A stretch of 64,000 nt of DNA from Scalesia atractyloides. Lineage: Eukaryota > Streptophyta > Magnoliopsida > Asterales > Asteraceae. Below, piece by piece: positions 47,690-57,225 of this stretch. The stretch covers positions 7,605,054 to 7,669,053 of the forward strand of contig CAMTDV010000002.1 in assembly GCA_947069175.1 (NCBI GenBank). Reading direction: 5' to 3'. The stretch's first letter is position 1; every line of letters begins with the position of its first letter. The translations under genes were made by a program, and so were the position numbers. Under the pieces are notes generated by a model that saw nothing but the letters and a program-made list of their open reading frames with translations, was not told the DNA's origin and did not search any database.

Positions 47690-47770
47690 TGCCGGGTTTC
47701 GAACCCGGGTCAGCCAAAGGTTACACAAAGACTTAACTCACACTCGCTCAACCGCTCCGCCACTTGTGTT
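47690..47770 (-). other. Minus-strand tRNA-like unit in copy C
   Basis: On the minus strand TGGCGGAGCGGTTGAGC (within 47746-47763) matches the tRNA A box and resembles the D-arm of Ser/Leu tRNAs. The B box GGGTTCGAAACCC (47694-47706) lies about 45 bases later in a perfect T-arm. The distance suits a tRNA with a long variable arm. Confidence 0.65.
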
Positions 47771-48049
47771 GTTTGTTAACATATTGAAACAATTAATACA
47801 TAAATCAATCTGGAAATCAAAACCCAGTTACTCAAACGCACCCAAATCCGTTCACGTCGGAAATCCCGACAATTTCGTCAAATTTGGCCGTTTCTTTTTA
47901 GTCATAACGTATGCATTAACACTAAGATCGGTTATAACCGAAGAAAACCATCAATTTCATTCATTGCTTTGAATTTCTATTGAAACCGAAAATACAATCC
48001 AAATTCGGGATTGTACCTTGTTCATCAGTTAGGCTCACGTATCTATTCA

Positions 48050-48580
48050 ACTCACACTCATCATTTCGCACAGAGAACTTCGCCGGAAGTCGCCGGAATG
48101 CTCTGAAAAATTACCGGAAAGTTTCGCCGAAAAACCGAATTCAATCCACCTTTTCTTCTTACCCAAAAATAAGATCATAGAACTCGTACTGACATCACTC
48201 CCACTCACCTTAAACCACTGAAGAATCTCGGTCGCAAGAAATTTCACTCGCCGGAATTCTCTGCAAGTCGCCGGAAAACCGGGACTCTCATATACACGGT
48301 AATTACCTCGATGTTTCTGTTTCATTCCATTATAAGACGAATTCTAACACCATTTCATCGCTCAGAATCAACCTCAGACGACATTGCCGGATTTTTCTGT
48401 TTTCGCCGGAAAATTTCTGAAAGTTTCAGAATCACGCTGATAACCGGTATGATCATGTAAATCTACTGATAGTCGTTACCCAGTGATTCAATTTCACCTT
48501 TAATTCATCCAAACTAATTATTGACTCTAACAGCCGAAGGTCACCAGAACAGAGCCGAAGAGCTTCGCCGGATTTTTCTG
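48050..48580 (+). repeat. CGCCGGAA-rich leader in copy C
   Basis: CGCCGGA or close variants occur about ten times in roughly 500 bp. The same motif is repeated in copy D (62755-62955) and, less often, in copy B (45235-45275), always between the LTR start and the tRNA-like array. Confidence 0.6.
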
Positions 48581-48760
48581 AAGAAGACGATCTGTTCGGT
48601 ATTTTCTTTCCCCAAAATCTTCGGTTCAATACTTTTCAATTGTTCATCTTGTTCATTAATCGAATTAATCAAGTAACAGTTAGATAACCGTTGCCTGAGT
48701 TTTGAATGAAGAAGACGAAGTAGTTATGTTATAAGATTATTTAAAATCGGAATTATAAAC

Positions 48761-48835
48761 GGGTTAGACACACAGTCCAGCGGTGGACTGTGTGCAAATA
48801 AACACATACACGACGCGAGTTCGATTCCTGTCCCA
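48761..48835 (+). other. tRNA-like unit C1
   Basis: Perfect hairpin CACACAGTCCA, loop GCGG, TGGACTGTGTG (48769-48794) in D-arm position. B box AGTTCGATTCC at 48818-48828. Confidence 0.75.
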
Positions 48836-48929
48836 ACCTCATTCGCTGTAATAAAATGCCTTTTTTTTATAAACTGAACCGGGTTAACTCAGTTAGATGT
48901 TAAGTATAATAAAAACCAGAATAATTACC

Positions 48930-49008
48930 AAGTTAGACACACAGTCCAGCGGTGGACTGTGTGCCAAACTAAACCACAGGTCCCGGGTTCGAGACCTGTG
49001 GCGAGCAC
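48930..49008 (+). other. tRNA-like unit C2
   Basis: It repeats the perfect 11-bp hairpin of C1 (48938-48963) and adds a second perfect hairpin, CCACAGGTC, loop CCGGGTTCGA, GACCTGTGG (48974-49001), with the B box in the loop. It starts 169 bp after C1. Confidence 0.78.
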
Positions 49009-49098
49009 CGAGCGAGACATTAAAATCGTTTTTAAAATAAATGATTTTCGGATTAATTCAATTAGTATATAAATATAATTAAAAACAGAAATATTTCA

Positions 49099-49176
49099 GG
49101 TTAGACACGTAGCTCAGTTGGTAGAGCTGCGTGCACGCGAACGGGAGGTCTCGGGTTCGAGCCTCACCCGACGCAT
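49099..49176 (+). other. tRNA-like unit C3
   Basis: A box TAGCTCAGTTGG at 49110-49121, B box GGTTCGAGCC at 49154-49163, with D-arm flanks CACG/CGTG. It starts 169 bp after C2. Nearly identical to unit 3 of copies A and D. Confidence 0.78.
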
Positions 49177-51055
49177 ACACTTACACAATAAAACCGGTCA
49201 ACGGTCAACAAGTCAACGGTCAAAAAGTCAACATTTTTTTATTATTTTTATTTATTTATTTTATTTAAAAATCAATTAAAAATACTTAAAAAAACATTTT
49301 TAAGGTTAGAAAATAGCCAAAAACTCACAAAAATATATCCAAAAATTTTATTAAAGTTGTTAATAAAATCCATTTATTTACCTTACTTTTTCATTATTAA
49401 TTAGGTTAGTTATTCCTCGTCGATCAATCCTCTAAACTCGTGCGCATTCATCATCATTCATCGAACGCACCCACTGTGAGTGAATCTCTACAAATTCCCC
49501 GTTTAAATCACGTTGTTGGGGTGTATCATGTGTCTTACTATTTATTATATTTAAATCATTGTGCATACATCATATCATGAATAAATGTGTATCCAGCCTG
49601 TGTAAACTGTTTGTGTGATTATTGTTTAGAATTAATTTATTATTTTCAGTACATGCAATTTCATAGGCCGCCGCTCCCCATTACATTATGAGCGTTGAGC
49701 AGTTCCCCATTTCATTATGAGCGTGAACCTGGCGTTGCCTACATACGATCGGCTCCGTTTGATTGAGCCTTGATCGCACAGACATTTATCATTTTCAGTA
49801 CATGCAATACGATCGGCTCCGTTTGATTGAGCCTTGATCGCACAGTTTCATTTATGTTATATATTTATGCAAGTTGATATGTTATTGTATGCTGTTGGTT
49901 GTTAATGTATGTTATTGTTTGTTGTTGTTTGATATCGTATGCTAATGGTTTGTGATTGTATGTTGTTGGTTTGTTAATGTATGTTATTGTTTGCTAATGG
50001 TTTGTGATTGTATGCTAATTGTTGTTATTGTATGTTTATTTACATTTGTTCATATATGAATATTGCACGATTTTTCCATATTAAATACAATCAGAAATAA
50101 ATAATAAATGTTTTCTAACAAGGTTCACTCGCCAACTTTTTGTTGATCCAAAAACCATTTTTACATATGATACAGGTGAACAGGATGAAGCATGGAAAAC
50201 ATAGGAAATTGCCTTAGATGAAAAATAATGAAGTTTAGAAGGATGAATAGAACATGTTGTATTTGTTTGATATGATTGTATGACCTCTTTTAAATTGAAA
50301 TAATAAATATGAAACCTTATAATAAATGTCATGAGCTTTGATGAAAACCCAATCATGCCCCGGTCACCTTTTCCGCTGCGGGTCGGGGTGACACTTATGC
50401 TATATTAAACTTGTGTACTCGTCAATGCCTTGTGTGTTGAACTATACTTTTAAACATGTTGCCGGTTGATGATGTTGATATTGACGAAACCTAGTATGGA
50501 CGACTTAGAAACGCATCTAGAATTACTAGCTTTTATTATTGTAATGGCATTGAGTTTTGTTGTACTTTGAGGTTTTCAATTGTTGTACTTCGATTTCTTG
50601 TGATGTACTTGACAATTTTATTTATGAATGAAATCGGTTTGAATTAAATATTATCACAATAGTGTTATGAAGTCTCGAGCAATCTTGTTCGTCTCACTCT
50701 GATGCTTCCGTCATTGGTTGGGGTATGACAATAACCTTATAAGTTAATCAATATAAAGAAGATAACTATGATAAATGTGTAAGCAGATACACATATTACA
50801 TATACATAAGACGATTGTGTAATTAAATAACCGTCCCACTTTTCCTCTCACTATATTTGTCATCGATTAACTTACACACAAAACTCTGATTTCACAAATG
50901 GTGTGATACAGTTACAAACTACATTTGCATAAGGAACTGATAAAAAAAATTACAAATATTAGGAAGAATATTGCTTCAATTAGAACTAAGACATATCGAT
51001 TAGCAATATAAGAATCATTGTCTTATGTATATACACTAGTCTTTGATAGTTGCAG

Positions 51056-53355
51056 TCATAGCTCGATTTTCATATTAGATGGTTGATCATGAGCGGTTTG
51101 AAAAAACGATGTATCAACATCCAAATTTTCTCCGAAACCCATTTGAACAATGCTTTGTAGATCATCTTGACCAAAACCCTGAATCTGCAATAACAAAATT
51201 CAAATTCCCGATTAAATTCGCACTATATATAAAGATTTTAAGTTATGAACTTGTAAGGTGATTAAAAAATTTTACATGGTGAAAAGGTTCGGTGAATTCA
51301 TGAACGGGTCGGGTCATCGGGTCAGACCCATCAAACACTGCTTGCGGGTTTTGCTGATAAACAGTAGATGTTAGTTGAGAAAATTTCTGGTTTGATTGAT
51401 CAACCTGAAATGTTCATATTTATATAAGAAAATACGATTTAAAAGATATAAAATAGAAAAAAAGGTATTGATTTTAGATTGAGAAATTAACTTACATTTG
51501 AGATTAGGTTGTCGTGTTCAAATTCGTGACTTGGATTAACTGTAGCTAACTTCATTGAAAGGAACTATACAAACATAAGAATTACAAGAAAAGTTAGATA
51601 ATTAAAATTTAAAAAATAATAATTATGAAAAATCTAAGATTTAAATAGAATATATGTTATATTTACGACTTGGTTTGGCTTTTTTAATAAGTGTTATGAG
51701 CCAAAACGCAAGCTACTGAATAGGAAAACGACAAGCCAAACTGGTCAGCTTAGGCGGTCGTCTAGACCGGTTGATTTTATCGTTTTGGTGGTTTGGCAGT
51801 TTGATTGCTCGAATTGTTTTTTTTTTGTTATTTTTAAATCATTAATTTGTTTATAAAAATAAAATAAAGCGATCAAAGTGAAATATACGAGTTTTACTAT
51901 TTGTTCTAAGTTTCGAACCGTTGCTGAACCATTAAACCAATAAAACCGAAGTGTGATAGAACCAACCAACTTGATTAAGTTTACATATTTTGTTTAATTT
52001 CCACACTATATTAACACTAGAATTGTATATTATTGTGTTACCTCAACTTGTCTTTGCAATGATTGTACATAATTGATGATTTCATCAAGCATAAGTGCTT
52101 TTCCCGTAACCTAATAATTCAAAATGTATCATTTAACCACTTTGCCTTCAAAAGACTATTAACAAAGTTTGCTTTTTTTTTTTATGCTCACCTTGTTACA
52201 ATTTGGTACAAGATTTTGAAGCATCTTCATCCTTTCACTAATCTTCTCTCTTCTAACCTGGAAATTAAACAAAAAAACGTTCGAAAATATTAAGAAAAAA
52301 TCCCCTTTATCGAATTAACAAATGAAATCTTTTCGAATGCTAACTCGCTCTGCTAAACTATGGCTATCAGTAGCTTGCCCCCGTCTTGCTCTAACATGAA
52401 TATAGTCCTTCGGTGGCTCAGGCGTCTTCGTCTTTTCCTCCGTTTTACCACCATTTTCTTCATTTGTTTTCTTCAATCTTTTCGACTCATCAACGTCATC
52501 TTCTTCCTATCAATCACACATTCTTAGTTTTTATTCAAATCCGGATAATCAACTTAATTATTACATACATACGTGAGACAAGACAGCTCGACTATAAAAA
52601 TATAAAAAAAATATGTTGAGAACATAGGTATTGCCAAAGAGGGCAAATGATTAAGATTCTTAAAAAAGGTTATCATTTCACTAAAAACCATTTAACTCTA
52701 ACATGTATAATTATGTGGTTTTTGTAGAAACGCTAAATAAAAAATGTTGGTCATCATATTCTCAAGATGCTAGCAAAAATAAATTATTTTACGAAAATGG
52801 ACTTAGATTTTAGAACCCGTAAAAAGTAGAGTATGAGCCGACTCTGATCGGGGATGTATGTAAAAGTAAAAATATATTTATTACCTTTTTCGTGTTTGAC
52901 CCGGCTCCCTTTGACGAACCACCTTTTCGTTTCCTCGGATTCGGATCTTTTTGATTCCTAAATCCAAGTTCTCCACAAGGAACTTGATCAGAAACAGAGG
53001 ATCCCTCATTAGAATTTGAAACAGAGCCAGATACTCTGTTCAATTTCATGTTAATTCCATCTAAACTCTTGATCTCTGCAAATCCCACCCGATTTTGATC
53101 AATTTTCAAAACCGGACTACTCGAAACACGAGTTAAGTTTCCAGTAGATCCAATTTGAACCTCTTTTTGGCCAGAATTCAACCCCAATTGATCAACATTA
53201 ACATTAACTCCACCATTAAAACTTAGACTACCGAAACACGAAAACTTCGCTGCTCGTTCGACAAACCCAGGATCCGGTGGGACAAACGGTAAATGGAGAT
53301 TCATCGGCATCGAATTGCGAATTCTGGGTAAGTTTTCTTTCACCAAATAATCCAT
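51056..53355 (-). CDS. bHLH transcription factor (bHLH49/62/78 group)
   Basis: Seven exons on the minus strand with GT-AG introns: 53355-52885, 52506-52345, 52257-52192, 52110-52042, 51564-51496, 51404-51276 and 51184-51056 (stop TGA 51058-51056). The product is 364 residues with an unbroken frame. The start is the first ATG (MDYLVKEN). The N-terminal half is Ser/Asn-rich, followed by a basic RKRKGG patch and an acidic/Lys stretch. The signature [24 protein letters not shown] holds His206, Glu210 and Arg214, the residues that read an E-box/G-box CANNTG. The helix-loop-helix continues through [31 protein letters not shown] and FLSMKLA to about residue 263. The exon boundary within the basic region (after AER) is as I know it in this subfamily. 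Members act in the nucleus as dimers, some with cryptochrome-signalling relatives (CIB type). The exact orthologue cannot be fixed here. Confidence 0.93.
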
Positions 53356-53390
53356 TATCGGCAAATTTAATTTAGTACCAGAAACAGGGA

Positions 53391-53398
53391 TGACGTCA
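53391..53398. promoter_or_regulatory. Palindromic bZIP site TGACGTCA
   Basis: A perfect CRE/C-box-type TGACGTCA lies 36 bp upstream of the bHLH ATG and overlaps the first base of an ATG on the other strand. bZIP binding is inference. Confidence 0.5.
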
Positions 53399-53622
53399 TG
53401 GAAAACAGAGTGGATTCAAACTGTGAAAAGTGGTCTGTTTTCTCCCAGTTTGGGCCGGGAATTCGGTCGATAGGCGGTTGGAAAGACGGTTCGAGGGGCA
53501 ACCCGGTGTCGAAGAAGAAGTTTCCATCCATTGTGGATCACAAGATTGAAAATATGATAATGAAAGACAATCTTTTTATGTTGAATAAGGCTTTTGATGA
53601 AATGGGTGAAAGAGTTGCATGA
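53398..53622 (+). CDS. Small unrecognised ORF, head-to-head with the bHLH gene
   Basis: 74 codons from ATG to TGA, with a composition more protein-like than the surrounding AT-rich DNA (GPGIRSIGGWKDGSRG, KKKFPSIVDHKIENMI). No family is recognised. It may be a first exon, a gene scrap, or chance within the bHLH 5' region, since the start codons are only 43 bp apart on opposite strands. Confidence 0.3.
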   Translation: MENRVDSNCEKWSVFSQFGPGIRSIGGWKDGSRGNPVSKKKFPSIVDHKIENMIMKDNLFMLNKAFDEMGERVA

Positions 53623-53816
53623 TATTTATACGTGGGGTGTTAGTAACAAGTTGAAGTGATTGTGTGAGTTGGGTTTGATGATGAAAGGTTGGTGTGATGG
53701 TAATGCAAATACAAGCAATACAGATTTATGGATTCAGAGAAAGGGGAAGGGTACAGAGTGGGTTATGTTGAAGTTATATAGAAATATATATATTATTTAT
53801 TAAGTCTTACTTTTTG

Positions 53817-53861
<45 letters not shown>

Positions 53862-54287
53862 TTGGTTGTGACGGTGGGGCGGAGTGCATAAAATTGGGTA
53901 AAGTGTGAATGCCGGGCCTTCAACGTTAAAACACTAGAAGGTGTCGAGTTTTCTAGCATGAAATCCGGGTTACAAACTAAAAATGTCATAAATGGATATC
54001 GGTTTACTAAATAACCAACGAGAATAAGAATATTGAGTTCAGTTAAATTAAACTCGAAGGCTTAAATTTGATTGACACGAAACATCGGTTATTCTTGTTA
54101 TTAGTAGTTTAATATTGATAATCAAGTTTAGTCACGTAGAGCCAAGCTAAAAAAATATGAGTTAATTAATCTAATTAATTCATTTAATGTGATTTATCGA
54201 ATAATAAAAATATGAATTAAAACATATATGTCGCGTTGCTTGCAACTCCATAACCCTTTCAAATCAAAAGTTATGTTACTTTGAAAG
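53623..54287. other. Intergenic with (TTA)n microsatellite
   Basis: A near-pure TTA/ATT run covers about 53819-53861. No gene was found. Confidence 0.6.
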
Positions 54288-54672
54288 AGTAAATTGTTAA
54301 AATGGTATCTGAGTTTTGGTCATTTTTGTTACTTTAGTCTAAAATTCAAGTCTTTAGTCTAAAGCAAATTTGTTCAGATTTTTCAGTTAACATTCAGTTT
54401 TTTTTTTGTCTTTTTCGTCTCTTTTAATGAAAGGAAAAATGGTTAGATTTTTTAATTTGTTATAATAAAACGTAAAAAGACCATGTGTCCTTCATTAAAA
54501 GAGAGGAAAAAGACAAAAAAAACTAGATGTTAACTAAAAATCTGACCAGATTTTGATTTTGGATAAAAATGACAACAAAATTGAAACCATAGGGTCCAGA
54601 TTCAAAAGGTTTGAGTTTTGGACTAAAGTGACAAAAGTGACCAAACCTAAGGGACTATTTTAACAATTTACT
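54288..54672. mobile_element. Foldback/MITE, about 55-bp inverted repeats
   Basis: The left end AGTAAATTGTTAAAATGGTA and the right end, reverse-complementing to AGTAAATTGTTAAAATAGTC, match over about 55 bp with a few differences. Internal pieces continue the symmetry (ACTAAAGTGACAAAAGTGAC). No clean target duplication is adjacent. Confidence 0.75.
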
Positions 54673-57000
54673 GTAGTTTGAAATTTATAAGGTTTTCAAC
54701 CCACTTACCATGCTCTGGTAGATTTCATGATCAATATGACCACTAAATATTGATCAGTTCTCTCTAAACGTAATAGAAAACATGTAAATCATACATGTTA
54801 CAGCAGACAAGCCAACAGAGAATCCAGAGACAGATGTAGCCACGAAGTTCAATATGATTTTCAGCTTGATTCGGTTACCGTTTAGGATGTATGTTCTTGA
54901 TGGTAGTACCGAAATCTAGGGCTAGGATTTCGTGATTATGAAGAGAGAAAGGAGACGAATTATGTGTTGATGTTATGAGAGTCTAATCTTAATCCCTCTC
55001 TAGTAATCTTCTTGTATAGACACAGAGTGAAACCTAATTAGTTAATAAAGGTAATCTGATCCATCAACAATTACCAACTAATTATATTATAGGTATAATA
55101 TATTTTGATCTATATAATATAAATGATAATAATAGCTACGTAATTAAATGTAACATAATTATTATATTTAATCTTACACTGAAATGCTTCAAATTATATA
55201 AGTATATAGATTTTGGGTATATAACATTATGTATAAAAAAAGTATCTTTCTTTTTTGTATGTTATACATACGGTAAAACTTTGGTGTCTATTTTTAGGAT
55301 TTGGATGCATTTGCAAGATTTAAGTTGTAAAACTCATTGTTTTCATCAGAACTTTTATTTAGTTTAGCATTGTGACAGTGGGGTTAAGGTAATATTAATG
55401 TATCCTCTGACCTTGGTGTTATAATCATAGCATTGTGACAGTGGGGTTAGGTTAATATTAATGTAACCTCTGACCTTGGTGTTATAATCTTGAATGATCT
55501 TCAATGTTTTATTGTTATGCATCTATGACTATCATAAATGGTTAGATATGTGGTTCACAAAGTTATACAAAAACAAATCGAGCATTTTAAATGTGTGGTT
55601 TACTACTTTACTTACTGAGTTGACTCCATAGCTCATTTATATCCGTAGTGTAGGGTGACTTAGCAAAGAAATATGTTACACATGTCCAATGGTGGAGTTA
55701 GCTCAAAATTAAGAGACATTCCAATTTATTTTTTTTAAAGATCAGAGGTATTCTTTGTATGAAACCCGTACGGAGACGGATTGAGGGGTAGCCCATGCTA
55801 CCCCTCCTAATACACTAGCTCCGCCTCTATACGTATCAGTGGCATATGTCGTTTTCATGCGTTACAAATATGATATTGCGAGTCGAAACTTTAGTATTAT
55901 TTTATTTTTATTTTTTGTATTTTTAGCTCTTGAAAATATAACTTTTACGTAACGAATATATGTTGTTGGAGTAAAATGATTTACGAAAATAAGTATAAAT
56001 TAAGTGAAAAAAAAAATACTCACGTCTACTGATTGAAAGGATGTGTGATACATATGTATTGTTATGATCAATAAATGTCTGATGCAAATTAAAAGGGGGC
56101 TTAAGTGTAACTTTTTGTGCATTGAACGTCGTTGTCTTTCGCGTAAGTTAAATAAGCCCTTCAAGTTTTGCTTGAGTGCAACTAAACACTCTAAAGTTTG
56201 TAAATCTTTCCAAATGTCCCTTTCAGTCATGGATGACAACTAAGGCATGTCTAAGATAACGTATTTTCTCATATTTGACAATTGGCATTCAAATTATGAA
56301 TTAAAAGATGAGAACACTCGTGATTCATGATGACAAGGAGTGAAAAATACAATAGCATGTAAAGTTATAAGGTACTTTGGGGTTATTTGATAAGCGTCGA
56401 AACGTATAAGAGGGGGGTTTTATATAACTTGAGTGTGTAGTGGGATTATATATATATGAGGCTTTTTATATATGTATGTATATATATGTGTGTGAGTGGG
56501 GAAGGAAGGCTAATGCCGTTATGCATTTCGCGAGAAGGCAAAAAAAATCAACCCATAGAACCGGCCGTATCGGTGTTGTTGGGCGCTATGGGGCGCCATT
56601 GGTAGAAATTAGGGACACATATATATCCTAACATGCTAAAGTGACTCCCATTATTGGTGTCAAACCAATAGCAATTCATACAAGCTAAATCCTCAAATCG
56701 ATAATTAGGCCACTAATTCATTTTTTCTGTCAATATTTTCACTTTCATCCAAAAATTGACTCCAGTTTTTTATCTTGTTCTCCTTGCAAAAGAATTTCTT
56801 TCTATGCACTTCTTTAAATCGAAGGAAATTAGAATTCTCAATTCTCTACGACGTCTAGACGATAAAACTTTTTCAGGCTCCGGCGTGATATGCAGCCCCA
56901 CTACGGGTGGCCTAAGATACGGAAATCTCAAATATCATCGATTGAAATATGATTGAATGGTTAAAATTGATTATGTTAAGGGTTGTCTTATTCACACATC
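54673..57000. other. AT-rich intergenic DNA
   Basis: No supported gene. Contains the duplication at 55365 and a GC-rich inverted motif GGGCGCTATGGGGCGCC near 56580. Confidence 0.45.
55365..55489. repeat. Tandem duplication, 63-bp unit, two copies
   Basis: TAGCATTGTGACAGTGGGGT and TCTGACCTTGGTGTTATAAT occur in both units. The copies differ at only a few positions, so the duplication is recent. Confidence 0.85.
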
Positions 57001-57225
57001 TAGGGATGAGCATGTGGTACTGAATACCGGTACCGAATTTCCCATACTGGATTTTTCGGTTCCGGTTCGGCACCCATTTTTTTGGCATTTTTGATACTGA
57101 TACTTTCGGTGTGGTATCGGTAAATACCGATTTTAACATTCAAATACTGTAGTGTACTATACCTAGCATTTTTTGTACCGGTACTCAGTTTCGAAAAAAT
57201 TCGATACCGACATAAATGGAAATTT
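57001..57225. mobile_element. Probable MITE rich in GGTACCG motifs
   Basis: It begins TAGGGATGAGCATGTGGTAC and has many ACCGGTACCGAA/TTCGGT inverted motifs, typical of a dispersed plant MITE as I recall it. The right end is not clear. Confidence 0.4.

Larger units (their letters stand above)
47501..50393 (+). repeat. Solo LTR, family T, copy C
   Basis: TGTAACATCC to GGGGTGACA, 2893 bp. Perfect 5-bp duplication CTTAT at 47496-47500 and 50394-50398. Inserted in the same outer LTR as copy B, 812 bp downstream of it. It carries the best-preserved tRNA-like array. Near 49749-49838 the GATCGGCTCCGTTTGATTG segment is duplicated. Confidence 0.92.
43191..50730 (+). repeat. Solo LTR of a Gypsy-type element, carrying two nested solo LTRs
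   Basis: It begins TGTAATGCTTCGCATTTT and ends GGGTATGACA. The flanks ATAAC at 43186-43190 and 50731-50735 are identical. No internal region is present, so it is a recombination-derived solo LTR. With the nested LTRs and their duplications removed it is about 2.5 kb. A TATA box (TATAAATGG) lies at 43822-43830. Confidence 0.85.

Noticed and set aside
47694..47770. Minus-strand unit in copy C as a real tRNA-Ser or tRNA-Leu gene
   Set aside because: The D- and T-arms look right, but acceptor ends do not pair and no clear anticodon stem is found. It recurs as part of an LTR.
48047..48325. 92-codon minus-strand frame
   Set aside because: Opposite-strand reading of the LTR leader; no domain, not shared by other copies.
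49099..49176. Unit C3 (and A3, D3) as a functional tRNA gene
   Set aside because: A and B boxes are present but no anticodon arm or 7-bp acceptor stem can be drawn, and the D-arm is too long.
56565..56600. GGGCGCTATGGGGCGCC inverted motif as an operator or terminator
   Set aside because: Single occurrence without a neighbouring gene; a chance palindrome cannot be excluded.
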